NCBI RefSeq assembly: GCF_001640805.2 | Contig: NC_066852.1 | Coordinates: 4,758,194 to 4,822,193 of the forward strand | DNA from: Lates calcarifer | Taxonomy: Eukaryota; Chordata; Actinopteri; Centropomidae | Direction of reading: 5' to 3' | Length of the DNA: 64,000 nucleotides | In this document: positions 12,896 through 28,100 of the stretch, one piece after another | Layout of the letters: the number at the start of each line of letters is the position of its first letter | How positions within the stretch are numbered: the first letter of the stretch is position 1 | Position numbers and translations under genes: made by a program | Notes under the pieces: model-generated | The model's input: only the letters and a program-made list of their open reading frames with translations | Databases searched by the model: none | What the model was told of the DNA's origin: nothing

Positions 12896-15090
12896 ACAAA
12901 GGGGAGACTGTATAGTTCTGTTAATTATATTATTCAAATGAAGCTGAACCATGATGAGCACTGTTGAACAAATTTAAATGTGCAAACCAACTACGCTGGT
13001 ATGTAAGTTGGTAAGGAACAACAAAAAAGGATGCTTAATCTCTAATGACAAACAAGATTTTTTTTTCTTAAGTGAAATTATCTTTCATAGTAAGCACTAC
13101 ATAATCCAACCCATCCTGAAAACAAATCAGACTGTTACATTGTTTAGTAAATGTAAGATATTTAAGATATTTACACTGACTTGAAAATATAACTACACTG
13201 ACTTCAGCCATGTAGAGTTGCCAGTTGCATTGCTTTTAATTAGTTGTTTCTGTGATGATAAAGATATTGTTCTTTCACATCTGAGAATTTGTTTAGGCGA
13301 GAAACCTTTTCAGAAAGCATGTGGGCCTTTGTTGGAAATCTCTCGAATCAAGGACAGTTGATTAGAATATAATTGTAATGAGCATATGTATATGAATTAT
13401 GCATTCTATGAATCATAATGTTTCCCATAGTCATTGAAATTGACAACAATCTGTCATTGTTTTGTTGATTACTACTGCTGCTGCTTCCTCCATATCAACC
13501 TCCAAGTATCTTTGATGAAAAACCTCACTCATTTAAACATTCAGATTGCTTGAACAAACTGAGGCAAAACATATTTGAATTAATGTTGTGAATTATACAC
13601 TCCAGGATGATTCCTGCATTTTTTATGATGGAGTTTCTTTCATATTTTGCACCGTTAATTGAATTAATCTGGCTTTCTTTTCCTTTTATCAAACGATCAA
13701 GGTAATAAACATGCTTCACACTGCTGTTCAAATTGTGTTATTTTGGTAATCATCATGGTAGCATAGGTTTGAGATCAGTGCTTTTCATCCAGTCACTGAC
13801 TTCTAATGTGTAGAGCCGATTAAAGACTTATTACTCCATAACCACAAATCTGTTACTATACAACTTCTTGACTTTTTATGATCTGCACTGACTGGGCTGT
13901 AAATGTAGCTGAAGTAATTTGTGTGAAGAAAGTGGGACTGTAATTTTTCAGTTCTGGCGTTTCTTCTCTAAATAGACGCATTTGATAGTTTTAATACACA
14001 CACTCTACCTTTGGAAACTAACATTGTGCATGTGTGTACCAATATAACAGATCATGGTGATGGATTGACTGCAACATGAGCTGAAAGATGGTTAAATACT
14101 TAATATAGAGTCTTTATAGTTTGTCTCAGAATTCCCAAAGTGGAGACATTTTTACTGTGAAATCGACTGTGCAGCTATATTTGACCTCCACATGTTATTG
14201 CTTAGGGACCAAGAGACACCAGTGGTCTTAGATGCTTATATTTGGATTGTATCTGTTTGACCGACAGAGAAATCAAAGTTCTTACAAGTCTTGTGATGTA
14301 CAGTTATTAATACAGTGTGAAATTATTCTATTGTAAGCAACTAATAGATCAAAGGCCAAGGACAGCTCTGCACAAACTGATGAAAAGAAGAGATCCCTGA
14401 ATCACAGCCGCAGCAAAACACTGTCACCCTTGCACACTTCCAGGAGGATAGGCGAGGCGTAACGGGGGTGAATGGGTGGGAGTGCAGGTAAATCAAAAGA
14501 GGCTGGTGTGTGGATTTCCTAAACCAAACAAGTTGTTCCAAGCCATGTGTAATTCACCCCACAGATGATGGGTTTTACAGCCTTTTCGCCTGTATTCTAT
14601 CCAGTGGGGATCTGTAAATCTGTCAAGGAGAGAGTCAATTCCATTCCCCCTGCTGTAATCTCATTTGCCTCTGGTGCCAATGGTGCATCAAATGTCGTCA
14701 CTGGCTCCTGTGGTTGGGTGCAGTGGCTGCCTGCCTGCCACGCTGCCGAGTCAAGCCTGGGAGTAAATCCCACCTGTCCCACATGAGGTGCTCCATCAAC
14801 CACAAAAATCCATTATCCCAGAATGTTTTAAGGGGCTAATGGAATCCTTATCTTTATTTTGCACTGGAAGAATTTAATTACATGCTGTAGTAGAAGCCCC
14901 ACAATTTATCAGGCCTACATGCATATCTGTCCTTTTTAAGGTCTCACACTGTTTGTAAGGATGTTGCTGGGCTGATGTCTGTGTTTAACAGTACTGCCAA
15001 TCACAGGGTGTAATCATTTTACCATTTCATCATGGGTTAGATGGGTTAGTTCTTTTTTTTTTCTTTTCGTGAGCTATTCTCTATCTCCTC

Positions 15091-15150
<60 letters not shown>
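15091..15150. repeat. Compound microsatellite (CT)9(AT)21
   Basis: An uninterrupted CT run (15091-15108) passes directly into an uninterrupted AT run (15109-15150). A T-rich stretch lies just upstream at about 15052-15066. Confidence 0.95.
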
Positions 15151-15153
<3 letters not shown>

Positions 15154-15374
15154 CTAAATTATGGCAGTTAGAAGTATCCTCCCACACACTGTCAGTGAAC
15201 AACATTTGAAAAATCTGTGTTATTAGAGGAAAAAATGGAGCTGGTGCTATACATGCATCAACATAATACATACAGCGGAAATTTGATCAAACTGGTTGCT
15301 ATTACTTTGTTTTCTTTGCAGAATGGCAATTTTGTAACAACCTCCACTGTAATTATTTGGGATTGAACGTGTGC

Positions 15375-15395
15375 GTGTGTGTGTGTGTGTGTGTG
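15375..15395. repeat. (GT)n microsatellite
   Basis: Pure GT dinucleotide run, preceded by a GTGTGC variant. Confidence 0.9.
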
Positions 15396-18300
15396 CATGT
15401 CATAAGCAATCTGTAAATAGTAAGAAAGCTGGAAAGGGGATGCAAATGAAACAGAATAATTACTGTCGCCACATTTTGTTTAGGGAGCGATAATGCTGAG
15501 ATATGTTTTGTTTCCAAATTGTCTGGGAGAATATCTTTGATGACAAGTCCCTTTAAGTGGAAGCGGCAAATGTTACAGTTGGAGCTCGTTAAAGCCAAGC
15601 ATTCTATGCTCCACTGTGGAGGAGAGCTAAAGAGGAGGCGTTGCTGTGGCCTTTTGCTGCAGAACATTTCCTACCACATAATTTAAGGCCGCCAAGTCGC
15701 CTTCAAATCTACAGAAAGTTACTGCAAGGTAATAATCATGGTTAATTTCACCAAATTGCAATGATGTAAAATGAATAAATAAAAGCTTGTAAGTGTCAGG
15801 AGATTGTGTGGGTTATTAGAAAAATGCAGCAGAGTTTGGTTCTGCTTTATTTTCCTCCTCATTAATTTGAGAAGAATTTGTTAGACTATCAATCTTTAGC
15901 TATCTCTCAAACTGGTAACTTTTTGCTTTAATCACTGTAAAATATATACATATAATGTTTATATATATGTGTATAAACATTAGATTATTTTTCATAATTA
16001 GACAATAACCATATGAGAAAATGTTTACATTAAAATCAGCTGTACTACTTGCTCGTCCACTACCCTGACCTTCATGTTCCTACTGTCTGCTATATGAAAT
16101 ACATTGACACTGGATGTAAATCATGTGCTGCAAAATCGGAATGTAGTCCTTCTGGCTTGTTTTAGCTTTTCTTTTAACCGTCACAGAGTGTTCAAGGCAA
16201 AATGACCAGTTTAAAAATTACAGTAAGCCAAACATTATACTGAATCCTAAGATAAAAAAACAGGTGTGGGCAATTTACCCAAGTTTTTTTCAAGCTGCTA
16301 AAACCGCTATAAAGAAACTGCACAAACCACTTCCAGTGTTGTACAACATGATAGATATTTTGGCATATCATTTGGTATATCATATGATATGGGTGGTATC
16401 AAATCTGGTTAGCACCCAGAAAAGCTCCAAAGGAGATGGTTCTTTCTAGAGGAGTTAGGAAAGGTACTATTTGCTAAAAAATAAAAATAAAAAAGGAAAA
16501 AGTATGTGAAGTGTTTATATGGTCTTTATTGACATGAAATGTTGATATGAAATATGAAATGCCCAGGGTCAATTTAGCCCCACAGAATCTCTGAGTGGGC
16601 CCAAAAAGTACATAAGGACAATGACATTTTTCAGGTTTTGTGCATCTCAAACATCCTCGATTCACCTCCATTCACCATGGCAGAATATCACCAAAACAAT
16701 CTGCAAGGCTACCACTGATTTTGTGTGATGGATGGTGAGGGATGCTACATTGTAAAATACTGATGTTTTTAAGATAGAGACTTAAAATAGATTTAAAATA
16801 GTGGCAGTAAATCGATTTTAATACATATACAGTTATAGTTGTCATAGTAGGTCCATTATATAATGTAAACTGACATTAACACCTCTGAGACAAAATCAAA
16901 TCTGGTTTGGAATGCTACTGAAGATAGCACACATATCTACTAGAGAGAACACTGATGTGGTTACACAAGCTAGATGCAAGAAAATTTCAGTTTGGGCACA
17001 ACTTTACCTCAAATGTGCACAACCAGGACAGACACAGAGAGGTGTGGGAAATGGAATGGCAGTGTGGGTGCAGGTATCACCAGAATTTTAAACAGTGTAG
17101 TCCTGGTTTCTACTTCAGGCACTATATATTGCAGCTCCTCTTGCACAGCCATGTATCCTGCTGAAAAGCCAGTCCAAAGAGTTTTGGTTAGTTCATGCAG
17201 TTACAATGTTACAATGAAAATTATGGAATTGTAAATGATGATGTATTTGACCTTACATATTTAACACAGTATTTTAGTTGTAATATTCAATTCAAGTATG
17301 ACTAAGCAATAAGGAGAATTATATTTTGTGGCACTTTCAAAATTAGAAACTATACTCAGGCATACAGGAAGTACTATAAAATTCCTTTATTCTATTATCT
17401 AAAAAAATCACTAATCTGGACTTCCATAAAAACTCAATGGAGCACAGTAAAATAATTAAAGATAACATTTGCTACCTCCTTGCCTCCAGCAGGACTGCAT
17501 CATTTTCAGTGTATGGCATGTTTACGCTTGGTGAATAAATAAATTTAAGCTGGGAAGGTGTAGAAGTGTAACAGTTGGATAAGCCGGTGTTGGTTTCTTG
17601 TCTTTTTTTTTTTTTTTCAATGATATGTCATTTGAAGCAAACTATTTTATTTCACACAGATGGTGTGTGAACACCCAAGGACACCACACAACACAGATAA
17701 ATTTAGAACCCATTAAAGATGACTAAAGGGAATACATTTAAAGAGGCCAAAAACATTAAAGTAGCCAACCATAAACCACAATAGTGTGTCAGAAGTGGAG
17801 AAGCCACCAATCATCAGTAGTGGCAGTGAATCAGGTAATTGCTGTAGTCTATTGTTTTGTTTATCTTTCCAGTAAAAGCCTACTGTCTTTCATATTTACT
17901 TCCTGGCACCTTTGAATGTATAAAAAATACCAGAATATTGTCTGGATTTTGATTGTGGCTTTCACCCTTGACCTCGTCACTAATTGTTTAGAACATTTAT
18001 TATACATTTATTTTTTGCGTGATAATATTAACTTTTGCAAACATTTGTGTATACAGCTTCATGTGAGATGGAACACATAAAACAGATGTGTTTTACAGAT
18101 GTCAGTTCACATTGAGCATATCTGTTTTTATAGAAAGTTCTTCAGTAGGAACTGGTCTCTTCTTTAATCAACTTTGGCTAGTTTGAGAGAAAATGTCACC
18201 AGTCCAGGCACTGCCCTTTCTCTTGTTTCTGCTCCATTGGTAACATCTGGTAGTAATAAAACTGCACTTTCAATTTTAGAATCTAAATGTCATCAAAGCT

Positions 18301-18449
18301 GGTGAGTCATATATTAATGTGCAGGTTTTAATTTGAAGGTTATTGTTTTAAATTGAAACTCTAACCTTCTTATTGGACATTGGAAAAAACCCAAAACTTT
18401 ACAAGTGATCAGTCTATATATAAATATACCATTAAAGTGGGCATTAGTC

Positions 18450-18640
18450 CTATCCAGCACCATCTCCAGAAAGTGATCTTTGAGATATTTTGACTTTTAG
18501 TCTGGTGTCACCATCAGACCAAGATTGCAATTTACCCCATACTGTGCTTAATGACCAAATACCTACAAAACTAATGACAATCCCATCAGCATCAGCTGTG
18601 CTTTGTTCATCAGCATATTACCACTGTCACTGTATACCAA
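18450..18640 (+). repeat. Dispersed degenerate repeat, family A copy 2
   Basis: Contains GTGTCACCATCAGACCAAGA and flanking TGACTTTTAGTCTGG. These match the word order of the copy at 48340-48450 (GTGCCATCATCAGACCAAGA). Non-coding; borders are approximate. Confidence 0.5.
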
Positions 18641-18734
18641 TGACTGAATAATGATGGACGACCCATCTCCACTTGCCAAAAATTAAGCAAATTAATATGA
18701 GTGCTGCCATATTGTGCTGATGACATCATTTTGA

Positions 18735-19100
18735 GCCAGAGTCTGCACAGTAGTGATGGGGAAATGGAGCCTCAGTATCGAATTCCTGCCCATAAACCTG
18801 CCCAACCAATCCCAAGTCAATCACTGTTGCCAATCATAACACCACACCTCATTTTCATAGCGTTAAATAACTAATTAAAACTAAACTTCAGAAAAATGAA
18901 CACACACAAATGAACAGGAACTATCTTTAGGGAAAAATTTATTTGAAGGATATTTTAGATTTTTTTAGTTTGGCCCACATCCCATCCACTAACGTGGAGG
19001 GGGCGGGGTATATGACCTATATTGCGGCCAGCCACCAGGAGGCAATGTTTTAGCTTCACTTTTGGGGAGCTGTCATGCTGTCCATCTTTTTTATCCAGTC
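18735..19100. repeat. Dispersed teleost repeat (non-coding, MITE- or SINE-like)
   Basis: The stretch runs from GAGCCAGAGTCTGCACAGTA through AACTTCAGAAAAATGAACA and TTGGCCCACATCCCATCCA to CACTTTTGGGGAGCTGTCAT. I recognise this order of blocks from a repeat found at high copy in perciform fish. There is no open frame and no visible terminal repeat. It is one of the better lineage clues in the window. Confidence 0.6.
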
Positions 19101-22100
19101 AGTGCTGTATCATGTTAGCATGTGGATGTTGACTTTTTTATAGTCATGACATGACTATGTCAGTTTCCCTTACTTTCTTGGCAAATGAGATGCTCTATAT
19201 GTTTTAACACAAGGTAGAAAATGAATATCTGGTGTTGGCCCACTCCTGACTGTGGCAATTTATCTGCGCGTGCGCACACACACAAACACACACACAGTAA
19301 AGTAATGCACTACATATGTGCATTCTGACTTGACTGTCTAGGAGGTGTCCGTGTGCCCTTGACTGCTCGACTGAGCAAGAAGATTATTTCTCGGGGTGTT
19401 TGGGGGAGTTATGTGATGACAGCTGGCTGACACAGCAAAATGTGTGCGAGTGTGTGGGGGTTTACTGTGCCCCAGATTTCAACATGCAATCAATCTTATG
19501 TCATTGTTGAATTAAGCTGTTTTATTTTTACCATGTCAGTGTGGAATTCTGTGTAAGGGTTTGACAGAAATTGTCTAAATGCATGAAAATGCTTTGGTTT
19601 AGCCAAAAAGCCAGAGACATAATACGTCCATTATGGCCTTTGTACTAATTTATACAGAATTAAATGTCCCATTTCAGTCACTATACTTTATGTACTAGTT
19701 TGTAAACTCAGTTGATTTAACCTAAACTGTAACCATCGAAACTGAGCCAAAGTCAATGTAAGACAGCACTTTTCTATATATTAAAGGAAAAAAGGAAGAG
19801 ATGTTTAAAATGCACAACAATTTGTGGTTGCAAGTCAGACTTAATGGTTGTGAGAATATATTACACAGATAAGAATTGATTAAAGGTGCTTGTTGATTTA
19901 AAGCCCCTTAACCTGAAGAGTTCCACTTTAATTAACCACTTAATCCTTCTGAGCACCTATGTCCAACAACATTGAAGAGTCTAATGTGCTGAAGGAACAT
20001 CTGCCATGACTTCACACTACAAAGCCATAGTATCAGTTGGCAGGCTGAGGGGATCTGGCACACTTGTGCTCCTATTTCAGCACAATCCCTCACTCTCCTG
20101 CTGCTTTGACAGGCCTCATCAACCAAAAGGCAGGTCTGAGGCTGGCATTTAATCTCAATGACCCCTCTGCCATGGCACAAGATGCAACTAACACAGCAGC
20201 TGTATCATCTTTAGATAAGAGAGAAGAATTGATGGGTAACCTAGAAGTGTCCAGATTGTGTGTGTGTGTGGCTGGATTAGTGGGTGTGTGGTCTTTCTCT
20301 GCTGCCATGCTCCTACTATCATCCTATTCCAAGTTTCTTACCTGGCACTTCTTTTGCTTTTTACGTCCAGTGTACAGCCAGTGTTTGTCACTGCTGTTCA
20401 GGCAAACATATTTGTGTTTTGTCTAGTTGTCACTAGTGTACCAAAAATATCTTTGCAACTGTTAAGGCAGCATCAGAATAGACAATTCAGAGTGCTGAGC
20501 CATACCACGTGGGTGAAAAGAACCATGACCCAGACCTAGAAGTGTTGCAACCGTCAAGTTGACACACTAAAGTCAAAAAAGGTCATAACAAAGTGACACT
20601 GGGAGGAGAAATTATGATTACAATGTGTTTTCACCCAGTGTTTGGTTAGACTTGTTGCCTAAGGTAATATCTGTTATGAACATACAATGTAAATAATGTA
20701 AAGCAATGTTTGGCTGAGTCAAGTTGACCTGGGATTTGTGATTGCAAATAAGGTGTTACCATCAGCTGTCTCTTTTAGGGAGATGTGTGGGACAAGAGGG
20801 CTCTGAAAATAGGATCCATTAGACTTTATTTTCATGATGTTTTGCAGTAATGATTCTGTATCTTAGCCAAAAAGAGCTGGTATGAGAGAGAGATGATTCC
20901 TGTGTTAGGGTTAGAATGACACATTACTGAGTGTTGATTATAACTGTATTGAAGATTTTCTGAATAAGACAGGTCAGTCAGATCATGCCACTGCATTTAA
21001 AGTGAGAAAATGGCATGAATGTGATACTGCATTTCCAGGACATGGATGATATTGCATATGTATGATATGAAATGAAATGATAAAATGATATGGAAATAAT
21101 CAAAATGCAGCATCATCCATGCAACCGTTTTATCTCCCTTTTCCTTCTCTTCCTATTCCTTCTCAGATTCACTTTAAGAGACTTAAAATGCAGTTTCTGC
21201 ATGTTTCATTTACACACTGCGCTTGACTGCCAATGCTTGACTAAGCAAAGGTGACTTTATGAGACTACCGGTGCTGACGTTACATTATCTAACAGTAAAC
21301 AAGGCAGCTGTTTTTCTGTGAAGTATTACACACTCAGTATTGGATCAAGAGGTAGGTTAGGTCTATTTATCTTGCTTTGTTATGATGGTACATTACATTT
21401 AGCGTTCATAATTTCTACTGCAACTGGGCAGCATGTTCCAGAGACAGTGACCTGGCCTTAAGTGTGTTGCTGCAGAAGATAAACAATCAAATATATCATG
21501 TGGGAGGAAGGCATTAATAGCACACTGTTATGTGAACTGTAGTGAAGGTCAGAAACCACACACTGCTCTAGCGTCACGGCAGTATTTCATAAATCTCAGC
21601 TAAAAGTGGTGAAAAATACACTCAGACACTCAGATGTAAGAAGATTATAAATGTCTTTGTCAATATTTAACCCATCTTCTGTGAAACCTCCATAACTGGT
21701 ATACCACAATATTTGTAATAATGTAGAACATAATCATTTGTCATATCATATTTCACACCATATTTCATATTTATATAAATCAATCTGTAAATATACATAC
21801 ATTTATATTTAAATGTAATTAGAATTTACAAAAATATATAGTTCTAATCACAATAAAAAAAATGTAATCTTAACTGTCATAAACATCCATCACAGTTTTC
21901 CTGTGGAATGAGCAATTATTTCCAACATTTCAGGCATGCTCACTTTTGTTTTGTCTCTAAATAGTTTAGATAATGTAGGTAAACTGTTTCCTCGTGGAAG
22001 TTATTGTCTTCCTCATTCCCAGCCATCACTTTGAGTTCAAAGTTATCATAACTGATGATAGCTGAACCTACCGAAATACAGTAAGACCCAGTTTGTTATA

Positions 22101-25100
22101 AACCACCCAAACCATGATCCTTTGCAGCACAATCCACATTGTCAAGTAAACAGGATATCTACACATTGTAATGAAACATATCATTGATTATTGTTGCACT
22201 TGCTCTGTATGCTAACAGTACTGAGACTTGCAATGTTTTTGAGGCACAGCTCCTGCAGTAATTTTCCACATACCTTTCAACGATATTTTCCTCTTGAATA
22301 TGCATGAAAATCCTCTGCCTAAAAAAGTTACTAAGTTTGGGTGGCCACGAGGCTTTGCATATTTCTCTGGTTAATGTATTATTAGTCACAGTAAGCTCCT
22401 TTTTCCATTCCCGTAGGAAAGCTCGTAGAGGCTTGATTTTGTCAACAAAAAGAATATAACCACATAATAATTAGATGTGTGCACCTTCCTGCCTTAAGCT
22501 GACATTTTATAAAGCTTTACTGAAAAAACTCCATAGAGCAGCAAAAAATGTGTTTATTAAAGTGCCTTTACTCAAGGGAAGCAAAATGTGTGTGTGTGTG
22601 TAGGGGGGTAGCTCTTTTAAAACAGCTGTTGTATCAGTGTGTGTCTCCCCCTCGAAAAAACTGCTGAGATGAATAAACAAACAAGCCCACACCATTGCCA
22701 TTAATAATTACTGAGCTGCTCCCCAGCTCTCCAGATTATTAAGACGTTGAAGATAAAGTGCTTTCTTCATATTGTGCGTTTATGCCTAATATTGCTTTGA
22801 CCTGTGTGAATTAGGGAGTCCATTGCCTGAGGGCAGATTCCTTCAACATCGCTCTGAGTGACCATATCTAGATGTTTACATGAATATGTGGCCATATGAT
22901 ATATAGCTTCAAATCCATTTCCCTTCCCCACTCAGCTCTCATATGGAGGCAAAGGACAAAATGAGATGCTTGTGAAAATGCTGCTGCCTCTGTGGCAAAG
23001 CATCAGTGAATGGAATGTGTTTCTACATCTTCCCATAGAGGTTCGGTGGGACTGATAGCAGGGGACATGACAGTGCAAGTGTGCACTTGTCCTGCCTTTC
23101 AGTCAGGAAGCCTTCGCTAAGGGGCGATGAAGACAACTGCACCAGCATCAATCTCTTTATTGGAAAGTAATGGTCACTTCCACTCAGGGATGTCTAACAC
23201 CTAAGGGCCACTTTGGTATTGATTGCTTGAGCCCTCCGTGATTAAGATCTTGGCAAATGCTTGCTCTTGGTGAGTGTTGTGGATGAGGGGTGGAGCAGAG
23301 CACAAGCCTCCAGGCACGATTGTCCTCTGATTCGGTGCCAATTGGAAACCTCTTCCACACCACAACCAGCCGTCTTCACGGCCACTCAACCACACTGCCT
23401 CTCCCGCAGCTGTTATCACCACTGTTTGTTGACTCTTAATTATTGTTTTTCTCTAAGAGCCCAAACCCCAAGTCAAGTGCTTCCTGTCCGCACATCTGCA
23501 AGTCCTCCAGCACAATTACTTAGACGTGCAATCACTTGCGTACAGTGGGGAAATCTTACAAAAATACATTCACATTGTCTTGTTTTTTTTTTTTTTTTCT
23601 CACCAGTTCTCTTGAGATCCAATTATACTGTGAGCTTAATTCCACACTGGGAGTAATATGTGTGATTAATGTGTGAACAATTTAACAGGCATTTTAAATC
23701 ATCAAGCTTTTCCAGAAGGATTCTTGCTATTTGATCACATACAGTAGGTCAAGGTGTCCAGCTGACTTCTTCACTGAGATCCACCCTCCAGTCTGCAAAG
23801 TGATGTTTCATTAATGCCAATGACTAAGACCTCATTACCTGAGCTTCCCTTGTGGACAAAGGGAGTCTTAAAGCTGGAGGATGACCATCTGGAAGTCATC
23901 AAGAGGGATCACAGTGCAGAGCCAGCAGAGATAACTGTTTAACTCGCTGTCCAGAACACCAGCGTGATCCATTTCATGCACATCTGGCCTGTGGCTCCCA
24001 ACTACAGTGTGAATTACACCGTGTAAGGTACTACCTACTGCAGCTGATGAGGGGCTGCTGTTTGTTGTCATGTGATGCTGCATTGGATTTGTTCCTACAA
24101 CTTTTCTCAGCATCAACCACATGTCGATTTCTTTCTAGTCGATCTAAAAACATCTTCCATTCTGCATACATCTGTTGTCAAGACAATCAATGACAATATC
24201 ATCTAGGGGGTGTTCAGCTCATTTAGTTCTCTGTGATAATATGGTATTTGAAGACTGCAAAGCACCTGTTCTATAAGTACAGTCACTAGGTATGTGAATC
24301 ATTGCTATGATACTAGAGTGGCACTGAAAATAAATGTGTTATATAAAATCTTAATTGATAGGTTTGCAGGAAAAAACATTAAATGAAAGCATCCTGCTGT
24401 TTGAAGCATCATAGACTAATTAAGTCAGCATGTATAGCAAATATCCACTATTTTCTTTAGAGGAGCTATGTCTAAAGGTTGACAGGAGATGGATAAAAGA
24501 CAGACAGGGCTTAATTATCAGTTTGCCTTACATAAAGGCAGACTATGTATGTTTGTTTATAACATACTGTAGCTTCCAAGTGGCAAAATGTTCATACTGA
24601 ATGCATCTATAAAATGCTAAGTGCCAATGTGTTTCTTTCATTCTATAATATCTGCTCTAGCATTATAATATGCTAGAGCAGATATTATGCTGCGTGATTC
24701 ATATTTTTCCTGTATAGGCACACACAGCACTGGGTGAAGGTTAGAGAAAGGTGTCTTGGTTTAAGTTTGAAAAAGGCAACAGTGACTGGAAGGATGTGAG
24801 AAGTTGATGCTTCATGTTTACTGTATTAAAATTGAACTGCAGGTGGCATGCCACCATCCATCTGGACTGTAGGATTAGGGGATATGTTAAAAATTTCTGG
24901 CCACCGTCAGTCCAACAACCAGCAATTGCTGGTGTATTTACACAGGTGTGTGTGTTGCGTGCACCTGTAAAGACAGGCTGAGCAAAAGAGTCAGATGAAG
25001 GACATCTCCACTTGCAGCTTCCAAACAGGTAGTGATAACATGATCAGGATGCACAACCACATGTTTTGGTCTAATTCTAAAATCTGATTTATGAATTGAT

Positions 25101-28100
25101 AATTCTTTTCAGCACCAATCGACCACTAAAAACAGCTCTTGTTTCCCAACAAAAGGTTGCAAAGCGAAAATCAATATGATAATGTAATTTCTAGAGACAA
25201 GGTTGTGTGTGCAGATATTTGTGGCTGAAACACACAGCTAACAATAAGTAGGAGTCAAAGAGTCACTGAATTTCACTTGAAATACAAAAACACAGCCAGG
25301 TGATTAACATAATGATCTCAAGCCCAACTTAATAGTTGCACTGAGACATATCTTGTGGAGATGGCACACCCTGTTGCCACAGTACTGACTGGGAAGGGGT
25401 CAAAATCACTGACTGAGAGTCAGTGGACATGTCCATGACAACTGAAAAATCCATCTGCTGATGAAGACTATGAGATGCCTTTGAACACACCTTGAGCTAA
25501 GATTATTAGTTCAAGCTACAATGTGGTGAGCTTTTGATTGGATAGCCACATCACAACACTGAGTTACGCAGACTTAATGCTAAGCATTTTTATGTAACTT
25601 AGTTTAGGCTTTGACTTGATTTCTTGAATTATATATATATATATTTTTTTTGGCGGGGAGAACACTGGTTGCAAACTTCACTGCTAATTTTAATGTACCC
25701 CGGTGATATTTCCTGATCTGTTTATTCATTGTTTTAGAGATTTGCAATCTGATTGAGATGATAACATAGACATATCAAAAACAATCATATTGCAACTTAA
25801 GATTAAAAAAGTAGCAGGCTGCTGCAGAAAAACTGAAAATAATATGCATTTGATATAAAAGGGAAAAGCTTCCTACCAGTGCCAACATAAACTATCCCAG
25901 CGTAAATAGGGGCTAGCTGTTCACTTCATGCTTGCTTTGTTTCACTGTGAAATTATGTCTACAGGCTAATGGATTGGTAATATACAAAGAAAGTTATAGT
26001 ACAGGTTTGAGATCCAAACATGCAAACACACTTTTCATATTTGATGTATGACAGTGATGCTTTTAAACAATAGCAAAACAAACACCTCTGACTGGTAAAG
26101 GCAAATGGACCTCAGGATAAATGAATGATAATCTGTGTAAAGAATGGTAACAGGACATTTCATTAACCTGAGTAATTTTGAGTCAGATGCTCACAGTCGG
26201 ACTCACCAGCGGGAGGACTGGTGGGCTTCAATTGTACGCAGCCCCTTGTTTAAAATCCAAATAACTGCTATATAAAGAGTTCTTAATGATCAGCGTTCAT
26301 GCACATTAACTTTGGAATTTGTTTCTGTCTTACTGATATAGATTGACAGTCATTTTGCTGCACCTGCACATATGTGTAGTATGTCTACTGTACAAAGAAA
26401 TGTTAGTGAATGCTGAAAATTAACCTGCACTTGTGGTCAATCTGAGCAATTTTCATGATTTCCAGTGATGAGTTTGACTGCTGAACTCATTACTTGTCCT
26501 CTACTGAAAGTACTCTGCAATATCCTCTCCTCCTTTATTTACCATAACAGTTTGATTGACAAGTGTGGAGGATAGCCTTATAGTGGTCATTAAACTGGTA
26601 TCAGTGATTAGGAAGTCAGTCCTATGGAGAGCTGATGAGCGGTGACATTATGGCGCACTAAACAATGACAGCATTCATCTGTCAGTCTTTCTCACGTATA
26701 CACTTGATGTCAGTCTTTTTTCACTTTGTCATTCATCCCAATTAACAACAGATAAAAGGTTTTTTGTTGCCTTCAGGCACACTGGGAATCTTGTGTTTTC
26801 TAAAGAGCCCAAATCTGCTACACCAACAGAATGTCAGTTTACCTCGTGGCAGAGAAGTGAGGCTGTGCTGAGTAAATGTATTTTTACACTCTGATTCACA
26901 CCAGGTCATGCCAGCAAGCTGTCCAGTCTGCTCCAGTCTGCTCCAGTGGACTCACTGGACGTTAAGCACTTTGCTCAATGACATAATGACATCTTGAAAG
27001 TATCTGAAGGAGAGTGCCATTTACTGCCTTCACCCAGTTTCTCCCTGTGGTCCTCTAATCCAAACCATCCAATTAGACCTGTGTGATTACCATTAGTTTG
27101 GTCAGACATCATCATCAACAAGTAGATGGGGCATTGTTTTTTACCCTTGTTGTCTTTCTCTCTCTGTTGTCTGTGTTTACTTCATTACTTTTAGACACAG
27201 CTACCATACACACACTTAGCATTGTATCTCTATTTATTATTGCTGTCTTTAAAATCCAAATAACTGATGACAATAACACTAATACATTTGTAGTTACTGT
27301 CATCCCCCATACTAAATATGATTACACATGATTTTCATCACTATTATTGTACTGATTACATATTTGCTCTGCCACATACATTTTAGAGGGAATTTATTTG
27401 CATGGATAATTTTAACTAACAACTATATTGTGACTTGCAGAGATTGGGATTTGCATATGTATTGTTAGTTTTAGACAACAAAAATACTTCCGTAAGGTTA
27501 GGAATAGGCCATGGCTTTTCTTAAATATTTTTAAAAAGATGATATTGACTCTAACAAGTTTGTCAGGCCTTAAAACCAAAACAATGAGCTAAAAGAAGCT
27601 AAAATGTTCCGTATAGCTGAGGGGACCTGCAGAACTGGTGGTGCTTCTCTTCTAGTTTATTACTATGAGTGAACCCTTTCACATTACACATGTCAGATAC
27701 TTTTTGATTACTCCCACCAAAATTGAAAAATTATAACAATAATTTCATTCATGTGTTTATATGACATGCAATCAATTATTTATCAGCTTAACATGCTTTG
27801 ATCTAAACAGGGATATAGAGTATCTCAGATGGGGAATATCAGCTCTCACCACATGAGGCTTTACCTCCCTCATTCATTTATGTGATAACTTAATTCAGAT
27901 GACATGGTGAGAGGTGCAGAGCAATGGCATTTATAGTCTTTGTGGAGGTGGAGCCTCGAGTATGAGCTGCAGCGCTCTGAGCAAGTTAAGAGATGTGACC
28001 GGGTGGCTTCCTGAGAATGTGCTGCCTGGAGGCTCGGTGTTCTGGATGGTGACATCTCATTCTCCTCTTTTCAAGATCTGGACTATAAAATAGCTCCGAT

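Larger units (their letters stand above)
12900..18449. other. Non-coding flank with microsatellites
   Basis: No gene is supported. It contains the (CT)n(AT)n array at 15091-15150, a (GT)n run at 15375-15395, a small AT-rich hairpin at 15953-15982 (11-bp arms, 8-base loop) and a T tract at about 17604-17618. Open frames here are short and overlap on both strands without domain content. Confidence 0.45.

Noticed and set aside
16377..16390. ATATCATATGATAT palindrome
   Set aside because: Short and fully AT-rich apart from two bases; expected by chance in this sequence.
20064..20426. 120-codon plus-strand frame with a hydrophobic stretch
   Set aside because: An overlapping open frame lies on the other strand and no family motif is seen. 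The hydrophobic part comes from GT- and T-rich sequence.
26918..26962. Short tandem CCAGTCTGCT units
   Set aside because: Only two to three copies; no sign of an expanded minisatellite.
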